From NCBI GenBank assembly GCA_036840015.1, contig DAISVV010000196.1, positions 1 to 6,155 on the forward strand: a stretch of DNA of 6,155 nt, written 5' to 3'. Made by a program: the position numbers and the translations under genes. This DNA comes from SZUA-430 sp036840015 (GTDB taxonomy: Bacteria > Pseudomonadota > Alphaproteobacteria > Micropepsales > Micropepsaceae). The notes beneath the pieces were generated by a model. The model had not been told where the DNA came from. It worked only from the letters and a program-made list of their open reading frames with translations, and searched no databases. Shown one piece after another: positions 1 to 5,449 of the stretch (its first letter is position 1; each line of letters opens with the position of its first letter).

Positions 1-247
1 CCATGATCGAAACGCCGGACTGCTTGATGTCGATCGGGAGGATGTCGCCGTCGGAGAAGTCCACCTCGACTGACTGGTTGGCGTTGACGCTGGCGCCGGT
101 GAGGCTGAGAGTGGTGAGCCTGAACTCCTGGCCTGGGAGCATCACCTTCGGCGGGGTGGCGTGATACAGCTCATTGGCTGCAAAGCGTTGCGGCCTGAAG
201 AAGATCTGGCGACCGGATGATCCCTTTAGTTCCTCATAAGCCAGCAT
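1..247 (-). CDS. Partial CDS, possible PilZ-domain protein (N-terminal 82 residues)
   Basis: An open frame starts at ATG 247-245 and runs off the left edge, so only 82 residues are visible. An in-frame TAG lies eight codons upstream, and a GGGGA ribosome-binding-like sequence sits about 10 nt before the ATG, which supports this start. The visible protein has R18-P-Q-R21, then about 25 residues later T46-L-S-L-T-G51, followed by a beta-rich stretch (SDGDILPIDI, 65-74). This order resembles the PilZ fold, which binds cyclic di-GMP through an RxxxR motif and a [D/N]xSxxG motif. Here the first motif is one residue short (RxxR) and the second has Thr in place of Asp/Asn, so c-di-GMP binding is uncertain. 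The protein has no signal peptide or membrane segment in the visible part. The CDS is fairly secure; the PilZ assignment is a weak inference. Confidence 0.55.
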   Translation of the reverse strand, partial: MLAYEELKGSSGRQIFFRPQRFAANELYHATPPKVMLPGQEFRLTTLSLTGASVNANQSVEVDFSDGDILPIDIKQSGVSIM

Positions 248-268
248 GATGGAGGCGTCCCCAAACCT

Positions 269-282
269 CTACCAGACGGTAG
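269..282. repeat. Short inverted repeat in the leader of the left-edge gene
   Basis: CTACC-AGAC-GGTAG is a perfect 5-bp inverted repeat with a 4-nt loop. It lies 22 nt upstream of the ATG at 247 and would form a hairpin in the minus-strand leader, just before the GGGGA ribosome-binding-like sequence. It could be a short regulatory hairpin or chance; nothing else supports a function. Confidence 0.3.
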
Positions 283-329
283 TGCTCGCCAGAGCGCGTG
301 GCTACTGGTGCGACCGACAGGAAAGAGTT

Positions 330-343
330 CCTTAACCCTAAGG
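330..343. repeat. 14-bp inverted repeat, possible operator
   Basis: CCTTA-ACCC-TAAGG is a perfect 5-bp inverted repeat with a 4-nt centre. It sits about 85-95 nt upstream of the left-edge gene start and on the downstream side of the crystallin-domain gene, where a promoter for the left-edge gene would be expected. It could be an operator or a weak hairpin. No clear -35/-10 pair was recognised around it. The rest of 248-440 shows no gene. Confidence 0.25.
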
Positions 344-415
344 CCAGACCCTTTACGAAACGTTATCTGTGCCGGGTCTTGGGGATCGGCGAGGGGCAGC
401 AATCAGTAGCGTCAT

Positions 416-431
416 CGCCGCGATTGCGGCG
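416..431 (-). terminator. GC hairpin after the crystallin-domain gene
   Basis: CGCCGC-GATT-GCGGCG is a perfect 6-bp stem with a 4-nt loop, starting 9 nt beyond the stop codon of the 441-1373 gene on the minus strand. Its position suits an intrinsic terminator, but no T-run follows the stem, so it may be only a transcript 3'-end stabiliser or a weak terminator. Confidence 0.35.
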
Positions 432-440
432 GTCCGAGGA

Positions 441-1373
441 TCAATTCCTGATCCTTTTCAGCGCCTCCGAGACGACGGCCATGGAGTCGGTGGCGATGGC
501 ATTGCTCAGGCCGCGCAGGGGATCGGTGGATGCAACGGGCCGTGCCGATCCGATGCGCAGCGCCGCGTTTGTGGCTGCCGATACGGGTCCATTCAGGTTC
601 ATGCACACGCCGGTGAAGTTTGCGCCTTCGCAGACCTGCCACTCTCCGTAGCCGTGGACGACGGCACTGCCTGTCACGGTGGGCCAAGAGACGTGAGTGA
701 TGTTGGGGGTCTCGGCCTTCACCACCCGAGCCACGCCATCGAAACCGGCATTGGCGAAGAGCGTCAGCATTGACTGGCCTGGTGCAGGAAGCGGTGCCAT
801 GGCAATCAGCCCAGATTGGGGCATGTAGGACTTCTGGATTGCATCGAAGTCTGCCTTTGCGAGGTCAAACCTTTCCTTCCTTGCGATGCAGCCTATGTCG
901 TGCGTCCGGCCGGGCACGGCGTGGACCTCTTCCTGGGCGCGCACGCGCTGGAGGCTGCCGTCCTGGTTGCGGGTCGTGAACTCGGCGTGGACGAAGTGAA
1001 CCTTGCGCCCCGCGTTTTCGCGCACGCCGAGCTGGGCGACGCTGATGTCCTGGGCGCCCTGTGCCTTGTAGGTTGCCTGCCAGAATTCCCGCGTCAGCAT
1101 GGCGGTCATGGCTTCGGTGATTTCAGGTTGCTCCCGACCGCTGGTCTGTGGTGTCTCCGTGACCACGACGATGCAGGCACCGACAAGTTCGTTGCCGCTC
1201 TGGCGGCCCATGACCAGTGCCACTTTCTGGCCCTCGGGCTTGCCTGCCTCCCATTCCGCGGGCACGTCCACAGAGAAGCGGCCCTGCGGGTCTGTGTATC
1301 TCGTCCCGGCCTGTGCCGCGGGGGACGCGGCAATGGCGGCGAGGGTTGCAGCAAAGACGATCCGGTTCAGCAT
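441..1373 (-). CDS. Exported protein with PsbP/DUF1795-like and beta/gamma-crystallin-like domains
   Basis: This 310-residue protein begins with a clear Sec signal peptide (MLNRIVFAATL..., hydrophobic core, cleavage likely after A-Q-A at residue 22), so it should act in the periplasm or outside the cell. Residues about 25-185 (YTDPQGRFSVDVPAEWEAGK at the start) resemble the PsbP/DUF1795 type of small exported domain. A Pro-rich linker (about 192-199) leads to a C-terminal domain, about 201-275, with two Greek-key-like motifs: F206-x4-F211-x-G213 and W245..C248..F253-x-G255-x-C257. These resemble microbial beta/gamma-crystallins. The usual Ca2+-binding signature ([D/N][D/N]xx[S/T]S) is not evident, since the matching places read PTVTGS and ALRIGS, so calcium binding may be lost. 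Cysteine pairs C67/C162 and C248/C257 could form disulphides. The start has an AAGG about 8 nt upstream. Its role is unknown; an envelope or inhibitor-like role is speculative. Confidence 0.8.
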   Translation of the reverse strand: MLNRIVFAATLAAIAASPAAQAGTRYTDPQGRFSVDVPAEWEAGKPEGQKVALVMGRQSGNELVGACIVVVTETPQTSGREQPEITEAMTAMLTREFWQATYKAQGAQDISVAQLGVRENAGRKVHFVHAEFTTRNQDGSLQRVRAQEEVHAVPGRTHDIGCIARKERFDLAKADFDAIQKSYMPQSGLIAMAPLPAPGQSMLTLFANAGFDGVARVVKAETPNITHVSWPTVTGSAVVHGYGEWQVCEGANFTGVCMNLNGPVSAATNAALRIGSARPVASTDPLRGLSNAIATDSMAVVSEALKRIRN

Positions 1374-1420
1374 GGGGAGAGCCTTGTCGGTGCGGGCTAA
1401 AGATTGCCGGAAAGCCTAAC

Positions 1421-1516
1421 ATGCGTCCGGTGTTCGTCGAGGTGGAATCCGCACATGCCGGCGACGAAAATGCGACCGCCCTGCACGCAGTGCGCGGAAC
1501 GCTCACCGTCGCGTAA
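1421..1516 (+). CDS. Possible 31-residue small ORF, convergent with the antiporter gene
   Basis: ATG 1421-1423 to TAA 1514-1516 encodes 31 residues beginning MRPVFVEVES and ending in GTLTVA. A GGAAAG ribosome-binding-like sequence ends 6 nt before the ATG. About three quarters of the third codon positions are G or C, in line with local coding sequence, and the stop is followed within 4 nt by a strong hairpin (1520-1546). Against it: the ORF overlaps the expected promoter region of the 441-1373 gene on the other strand, is very short, has no recognised homology, and GC-rich DNA yields such ORFs by chance. Treat as a candidate only. Confidence 0.22.
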   Translation: MRPVFVEVESAHAGDENATALHAVRGTLTVA

Positions 1517-1519
1517 GGG

Positions 1520-1546
1520 GCGCAGGACGCAGTGCACGTCCTGCGC
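1520..1546 (-). terminator. Strong hairpin after the antiporter gene
   Basis: A perfect 10-bp inverted repeat, GCGCAGGACG / CGTCCTGCGC, with a 7-nt loop (CAGTGCA) lies 16 nt downstream of the antiporter stop codon on the minus strand. It should form a very stable RNA hairpin. The trailing sequence on the minus strand is CCCCTTACGC, with only a weak T-tract, so it is either a suboptimal intrinsic terminator or a 3'-end stabiliser. Being symmetric, it could also serve the possible plus-strand small ORF that ends at 1516. It separates the ydbS-ydbT-antiporter unit from the crystallin-domain gene. Confidence 0.6.
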
Positions 1547-1562
1547 GCAAGGGGGCTGACCC

Positions 1563-2999
1563 CTAGATGAAGAATAGCCAGGTCAGCAGGGCAAAGCTGG
1601 GCAGCAGGAAGATCACCGACCAGGCCATGTAGCCGAAGAAGCTCGGCATCTTGACGCCTGCTTCCTCGGCGATTGCCTTGACCATGAAGTTCGGGGCATT
1701 GCCGATATAGGTGTTTGCGCCCATGAAGACGGCGCCCGCTGAAATGGCCACCAGGGTGCCTGCCATGGGTCCCATCAGGGTGGCGGGGTCGCCGCCTGCC
1801 GCATTGAAGAAGACGAGGTAGGTCGGCGCGTTGTCGAGGAAGCTTGAAAGGCCGCCCGTGATCCAGAAATAGGCCACGTTGTTCGGCGAACCGTCGGGGT
1901 TGGTGATCAGGGCGAGGAGCGGGGCGAAGGCGCCCTTGTCACCGGCCTTGAGCATCGCGATCACGGGCACGATCGTGATGAAGATGCCAACGAAGAGCTT
2001 GGCCACCTCGGCGATGGGCGCCCAGGTAAAGTCATTACCGGTCCGGTACGTCATCGGCGTGAGCATCATGGATATGGCCGCCAGTCCCATGAGGGCGAGG
2101 ACGCGCACGATGTTCGGGGCATCGACGTGGACGCCCGCGATCACGAGGTGAAGGTCGGTCTTCCAGAATGCCGACGCGAGGATCACGCCGACCACGACGG
2201 CCAGAAGGAAGATGTTGCGATAACCTTTGAGTTGCAGCGGCGCTGGTGGCGTGGCTTGTGGCGGTTCAGCGGGCTTGCCCTCGCGCATGAACATGATGCT
2301 GTCCAAAAGATAGAAGACGGCAAGCAGGATCACGCAGAGCAGCAGGGTCTTCGACCAGAGGAACTGCATCGGCCAGAAGAAGTCGACACCCTTGAGGAAG
2401 CCGATATAGAGCGGCGGGTCGCCCAGCGGCGTCAGCGAACCACCGATGTTGGAGACGAGGAAGATAAAGAAGACGACGACGTGAACGTTGTGCTTGCGGC
2501 CTGCGTTTGCGCGCAGCACGGGGCGGATGAGCAGCACGGAGGCACCGGTGGTTCCCGTGAAGCTGGCGATCGCAGTGCCCGTGGCAAGAAGGCCCGTGTT
2601 GTTCAGCGCCGAGGAACGGATCCTGCCCTCCAGCAGCACGCCGCCGGAGATCGTATAGAGCGCAAAAAGCACCGTGATGAAGGGGATGTATTCCAGCAGC
2701 AGCACGTGCATCAACTCGTAGGTTGCGAGGCCGGTACCGAACAGGATCGCGAAGGGGGCGAGGAAGGCGAGCGCCCATGCCAGCGAGACCTTGCCATAGT
2801 GGTGGTGCCAGAAGTGAGGTGCGGCCAGCGGCAGTATGGCGATTGACAGCAGCAGTCCGATGAATGGTGCGGCCCAGATCAGACCAAGGGATCCTCCGTC
2901 GAGGTGAGCCTCACCTGCTGCTTGCGCTGTTCCGGTGCTGGCGAGGATGCCTGCGGCGGCCATGGCGGCGACGCGTGCGGCGGAGATGGAGAAGCGCAT
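1563..2999 (-). CDS. Sodium:proton antiporter, NhaD/CitMHS-like ion transporter
   Basis: This 478-residue inner-membrane protein is almost entirely hydrophobic helices and belongs by appearance to the ion transporter superfamily (CitMHS-like proteins usually annotated as sodium:proton antiporters). Such proteins exchange Na+ (or Li+) for H+ to control internal pH and salt. Diagnostic stretches are SNIGGSLTPLGDPPLY (183-198), GGLSSFLDNAPTY (382-394) and GANTYIGNAPNF (427-438). They look like the two half-repeats whose unwound TP/NAP loops form the ion site in this superfamily. Residues 1-27 resemble a signal peptide ending in A-Q-A. Residues 60-68 hold a His cluster (HFWHHH). A Pro-rich cytoplasmic-type loop spans about 242-254. 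The start at ATG 2999-2997 is chosen over in-frame upstream codons because a strong AAGGTGA lies 5 nt before it and the upstream 97 codons overlap the ydbT-like gene and look non-coding. The leader carries a regulatory-looking structure (3000-3094). Substrate is inferred from the family. Confidence 0.85.
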   Translation of the reverse strand: MRFSISAARVAAMAAAGILASTGTAQAAGEAHLDGGSLGLIWAAPFIGLLLSIAILPLAAPHFWHHHYGKVSLAWALAFLAPFAILFGTGLATYELMHVLLLEYIPFITVLFALYTISGGVLLEGRIRSSALNNTGLLATGTAIASFTGTTGASVLLIRPVLRANAGRKHNVHVVVFFIFLVSNIGGSLTPLGDPPLYIGFLKGVDFFWPMQFLWSKTLLLCVILLAVFYLLDSIMFMREGKPAEPPQATPPAPLQLKGYRNIFLLAVVVGVILASAFWKTDLHLVIAGVHVDAPNIVRVLALMGLAAISMMLTPMTYRTGNDFTWAPIAEVAKLFVGIFITIVPVIAMLKAGDKGAFAPLLALITNPDGSPNNVAYFWITGGLSSFLDNAPTYLVFFNAAGGDPATLMGPMAGTLVAISAGAVFMGANTYIGNAPNFMVKAIAEEAGVKMPSFFGYMAWSVIFLLPSFALLTWLFFI

Positions 3000-3094
3000 G
3001 GATTTCACCTTTTGTCGCGTGTCGAACCAAAGTCCGAGGAGCTTTGGCTTCCCCTGTAGCCGATGGCTTCGCCTCACCTCAAGCAAAAGCGGTG
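3000..3094 (-). promoter_or_regulatory. Structured leader of the antiporter gene; candidate riboswitch or coupling element
   Basis: On the minus-strand RNA, CACCGCUUUUG (3094-3084) can pair with CAAAAGGUG (3014-3006), which contains the antiporter's Shine-Dalgarno sequence: 4 + 5 bp with a 2-nt GC bulge. Inside this helix are: AGCC-AUC-GGCU (3068-3058), mutually exclusive with GGC-GAA-GCC (3073-3065); an 8-bp hairpin AGCCAAAG/CUUUGGUU (3049-3042 with 3032-3025, one G-U pair) with a 9-nt loop; and a tandem UGAGG-UGAGG (3081-3072), each copy able to pair with CCUCG in that loop (3039-3035) as a pseudoknot. The pairings are seen in the sequence. The inference is an RNA that hides or frees the ribosome site. 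Known RNA classes upstream of Na+/H+ antiporter genes in proteobacteria (nhaA-I, nhaA-II, DUF1646; Li+ or Na+ sensors) make a cation riboswitch plausible, but I cannot confirm a match to their consensus. The 5' arm lies within the last codons of the ydbT-like gene, so translational coupling is the main alternative. Confidence 0.5.
3005..3011 (-). promoter_or_regulatory. Strong Shine-Dalgarno of the antiporter gene
   Basis: AAGGTGA reads 5'-3' on the minus strand and ends 5 nt before ATG 2999. It fixes the antiporter start. It is also the target of the predicted anti-Shine-Dalgarno segment at 3084-3094, so its accessibility probably controls translation. Confidence 0.75.
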
Positions 3095-4686
3095 GGCTCC
3101 GTTCCGATGTGCTGCGGCGCAGATGCGGGCAGGGTGTGGGTTCCCGGAAGAGAATCGGCGGAACGGGATGGTGAATGGCTGCTGCGGGCGCGGCGTGGCA
3201 AGGAGCGCGTGGCAAGGATGCGTGCTCGCAGGTCGCTGGCAACCGCGAGTGGAATGGCCTCGACGGCGTGCGAGCCCTGCAGACTTTCACCGGGAATGCC
3301 GAGCCTTAGGCGCACGCAACCGAGGTGGCGCAACAGCGGACCCTGCCTGAGGTCGGCGCTTTGAACGCTGGTGAAGGGAATGATGGTGAGACGAGGGCTC
3401 AGCCAGCCGCGCCAGATGTATAGGCGCGAACCGTCTTCTGCCCATCGGTGCGTGCGGGCAAGACGCGGCGTGAGGGCGATGATGACCGCTGCCAGCACCA
3501 TTCCCGCTGTTCCTTCCCAGTACCCCAGTGACGCGGCGATCAGGCCTGCGGTGCCGGATGCCATCGCGAAGGAAAGGCTCGATGCGGCTTGCGCCAGGAA
3601 CGGCGGTACGTGCCAGGCCACGGTCTCCGGTGGCCGTGGCGTGCCCGTGATCGCGAGGATCTGGTCGATGTCCTGCAGGGTTGCGAAGGGAATGACCTGG
3701 TGGGAACTGCCGGCGGCACTGTCGCTTGCCAGGCTCTGCAGCCACAGGGCGTGCCAGCCCCACCGGCGGCGAATGATGCCGGTTGTGACAATTGCGGCCT
3801 GGATGCGCGACAGCGTGATGGCGACGTCGGTCCGGGTGGTCAGTCCACGTGTGCGGCGAAAGGCACGTGGTCCCAGGCTGAGCCTGAAGTCCCAGTTGGT
3901 CAGGGTCGTGCGCACGAGGCCGGTGACAACGCCAACCAGCAACAACGTGAGCGTGAGGCCGGTGCCGACAAGCCAGCGGTTCGCATCCGCCCAGGCAAGG
4001 ACCCCTGTTTCGTCGAGGAGGCGGTCCCAGTCCTTCGTGTCCGTGATGTCGAACGCGATGATGTCGTCGAGCCAGGTTGTCATCGCACCGACGATGCCCA
4101 GTGCCGCAAGCGAGAAATTGAAGATCCCCGCAAGGAACAGGTTGCGCGGTGTCAGAGTGAACAGCACCTGGTCGGGTTCTTGCCCTGGCGACACATGTGC
4201 GTCGGTGGTGGCGGGGTTTGAACCTACGCGCCAGGCGCGTATGGTTTCGCGCAAGGCGCTGGCTTGCGGCATGCTGATGGCGTCGAGCTTGATGCCTTCC
4301 CCGTCCTTGCCGGTCGCTGCACCCGTCTCAAGGCCGACCTTGGCGACATCCATCACGCGCGCGAGCAGACCCTGCTCGATGCTGACGTCCTGGATCCGGT
4401 CGAAGGGGATGGTGCGATGCTTGCGCTCGAGGATCCCGCTCTCGATCACGATGGCCGTGCCGGAGATCTTCCAGCGGAAACGGATCCACCACCACCAGAA
4501 GATCGCGACATTGGCCATGTGCAGCAGCAGCAGGGCCGGGATCACGTAGATCCAACCGTAGGAAAGTCCAATGGCTGCGAGTGCGGGCACCCACTGCAGC
4601 GTGCCCGGCACCCGGTTGATGATGGCGAGCAGCATGGTCAGGGGAGACAGGCGCTGCCAGGGTGGATCTGCCGGGATTTCCGTCAT
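3079..4686 (-). CDS. YdbT-like membrane protein with bacterial PH domains
   Basis: This 535-residue protein matches the YdbT pattern of alternating membrane segments and bacterial PH (bPH_2) domains. Membrane helices lie at about 31-68, 178-203, 238-260 and 362-405. PH-like blocks lie at about 69-153 (ISGTAIVIESGILERKHRTI, then IPFDRIQDVSIEQG), about 265-346 (more divergent) and about 413-494 (RLYIWRGWLSPRLTIIPF, then SVQSADLRQGPLLRHLG). The recurring IPF..(I/V)Q..D..QG core in the first and third blocks is typical. The start codon overlaps the stop of the upstream ydbS-like gene as ATGA (4686-4683), indicating translational coupling and probably a complex of the two products. The Bacillus YdbS-YdbT pair is linked to resistance against antimicrobial peptides; a membrane-protection role here is inference. 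The C-terminus carries an unusual 40-residue Ser/Pro/Arg-rich tail (about 495-535) whose last codons form one arm of the antiporter leader structure. E. coli YdbT is somewhat shorter. Confidence 0.85.
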   Translation of the reverse strand: MTEIPADPPWQRLSPLTMLLAIINRVPGTLQWVPALAAIGLSYGWIYVIPALLLLHMANVAIFWWWWIRFRWKISGTAIVIESGILERKHRTIPFDRIQDVSIEQGLLARVMDVAKVGLETGAATGKDGEGIKLDAISMPQASALRETIRAWRVGSNPATTDAHVSPGQEPDQVLFTLTPRNLFLAGIFNFSLAALGIVGAMTTWLDDIIAFDITDTKDWDRLLDETGVLAWADANRWLVGTGLTLTLLLVGVVTGLVRTTLTNWDFRLSLGPRAFRRTRGLTTRTDVAITLSRIQAAIVTTGIIRRRWGWHALWLQSLASDSAAGSSHQVIPFATLQDIDQILAITGTPRPPETVAWHVPPFLAQAASSLSFAMASGTAGLIAASLGYWEGTAGMVLAAVIIALTPRLARTHRWAEDGSRLYIWRGWLSPRLTIIPFTSVQSADLRQGPLLRHLGCVRLRLGIPGESLQGSHAVEAIPLAVASDLRARILATRSLPRRARSSHSPSRSADSLPGTHTLPASAPQHIGTEPTAFA

Positions 4687-5240
4687 GCGAAGTCAGACAG
4701 GATCTGCCGGCGGATGGTGTCGCGCATCGCCGTGGCGACTTCAGTCCTGAGGCCGGGCAGCGTGACCGTGCTGTTGTGCGTGCCGGACGTGTGGACGACG
4801 AGGCTCGACAGGCCATACTGTCGCTCGACGGGGCCCTGCTCGAGGTCGATGTGCTGAACGCGGACGAAGGGAACAATCGTGTCGGTGCGGAAGAACAGTC
4901 CTTGAGCGACGCGCAGCTCGTCGTCGGTGAGCCGGTAGCCTATTCGCATGTAGCGGCGCGATGGCAGCACGATCGCGCAGGCTGCGAGTACAAGCAAGGC
5001 GCCAAGCGAGAGGATACCTGCCGGGACACCCAATGCTGCAACCCAGGCAAAGTCTGCCACCGTCGCGCAGATCGCGACGGGTACGCCTGACAGCAGCGTC
5101 ATGACGCGCATGACGTCTGCATAGGCAGTTTCGACGCGGTCGAGGCCGGCACCTGTGAGAATGCCAGCGGCAGGAGCAGGTGGGGTGTCGGGTTGCGGAT
5201 CGGGTAATGTCGACATCGCGTGAGCATAGGTGCTCGCCAT
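4683..5240 (-). CDS. YdbS-like membrane protein with one bacterial PH domain
   Basis: The 185-residue product has a Pro-rich N-terminus, two membrane helices (about 43-66 and 70-93) and a single bPH_2 domain at about 95-180. The domain has the family signature YRLTDDELRVAQGLFFR, then VPFVRVQHIDLEQGPVERQYG, then VVHTSGT and TLPGL. It is the short partner of the YdbS/YdbT pair and is expected in the cytoplasmic membrane with its PH domain facing the cytoplasm. The gene is the first of the minus-strand unit and its TGA overlaps the ydbT-like ATG by 4 nt. The start is uncertain: ATG 5240 and ATG 5216 (MSTLPDPQPD, 177 residues) both lack a strong Shine-Dalgarno. The shorter form is nearer the usual family length. 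The role is inferred from homologues as membrane or envelope protection. Confidence 0.85.
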   Translation of the reverse strand: MASTYAHAMSTLPDPQPDTPPAPAAGILTGAGLDRVETAYADVMRVMTLLSGVPVAICATVADFAWVAALGVPAGILSLGALLVLAACAIVLPSRRYMRIGYRLTDDELRVAQGLFFRTDTIVPFVRVQHIDLEQGPVERQYGLSSLVVHTSGTHNSTVTLPGLRTEVATAMRDTIRRQILSDFA

Positions 5241-5309
5241 GCGTCACTGCAAGGTTGGGTTGGTGCGTGTGGCTGGCTGCAACCGTCCTTGCGCGAAATC
5301 TTGATGTGT

Positions 5310-5331
5310 CCTGATAGTCTGCAAAATCAGG
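5310..5331. promoter_or_regulatory. Inverted repeat in the divergent ydbS-like/mucR-like intergenic region
   Basis: CCTGAT and ATCAGG form a perfect 6-bp inverted repeat with a 10-nt spacer (centre spacing 16 nt, about one and a half helical turns). It is flanked by TTGA (5301-5304) and TCAA (5332-5335), which add a looser outer symmetry. It sits 70-90 nt from the ydbS-like start and about 120 nt from the mucR-like start, so it could be an operator for either divergent gene. MucR/Ros proteins often repress their own genes, which makes self-regulation possible; this is inference. Confidence 0.35.
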
Positions 5332-5339
5332 TCAATCCC

Positions 5340-5393
5340 ATGAGGATTTGCGCGTGCGTTGTATTGCGCCAGCGTGCTCCGGGTTTTGCTTGA
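5340..5393 (+). CDS. Possible 17-codon leader ORF before the mucR-like gene
   Basis: ATG 5340-5342 to TGA 5391-5393 encodes 17 residues starting MRICACVVLR, upstream of and in a different frame from the mucR-like gene. It has only a weak ribosome-binding candidate (CAGGT, about 8 nt before the ATG). It would exist in the mRNA only if transcription starts upstream of 5340; the better promoter candidate lies downstream, at 5390-5416. Low confidence. Confidence 0.12.
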   Translation: MRICACVVLRQRAPGFA

Positions 5394-5416
5394 ACAATTG
5401 CGGACGTCTGTTTAAG
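5390..5416 (+). promoter_or_regulatory. Weak candidate promoter of the mucR-like gene
   Basis: TTGAAC (5390-5395) and TTTAAG (5411-5416) resemble sigma-70-type -35 and -10 boxes with a short 15-nt spacer, located 34-60 nt before the chosen mucR-like start. Each box matches consensus at four of six places. Just downstream is TCAGGTCAGGT (5417-5427), two overlapping copies of TCAGGT that also occurs at 5327-5332. Sphingomonad promoters are poorly predicted by eye, so this is tentative. Confidence 0.25.
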
Positions 5417-5449
5417 TCAGGTCAGGTTCTTCATCCAGATCGGGCGCTC

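Noticed and set aside
332..343. CtrA-type binding site around TTAACCC
   Set aside because: Only one TTAA half-site is present; no second TTAA occurs at the expected 7-nt spacing.
816..1400. Plus-strand open frame (194 codons) opposite the crystallin-domain gene
   Set aside because: Antisense to a gene with a clear signal peptide and domain pattern; no ribosome site or recognisable protein features.
2127..2846. Plus-strand open frame (239 codons) opposite the antiporter gene
   Set aside because: Highly charged, repetitive composition (Glu/Asp/Arg/Gln) produced by reading a membrane-protein gene on the opposite strand; no independent start signal.
3000..3290. N-terminal extension of the antiporter frame to an ATG at 3290
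   Set aside because: The extra 97 codons are Arg/Pro/Ser/His-rich, unlike a transporter, and overlap the ydbT-like gene. The ATG at 2999 has a strong AAGGTGA 5 nt upstream and begins a signal-peptide-like sequence.
3371..4549. Long plus-strand open frame (392 codons) opposite the ydbT-like gene
   Set aside because: It is antisense to a well-supported PH-domain protein. Its product is Arg/Ser/Met-rich with no domain pattern, as expected for a GC-rich shadow frame.
5348..5449. Upstream extension of the mucR-like gene to a TTG at 5348
   Set aside because: The added 34 residues (starting MRVRCIAPAC) are not MucR-like. Family members begin a few residues before the LTxxMVTAF-type segment, which fits ATG 5450.
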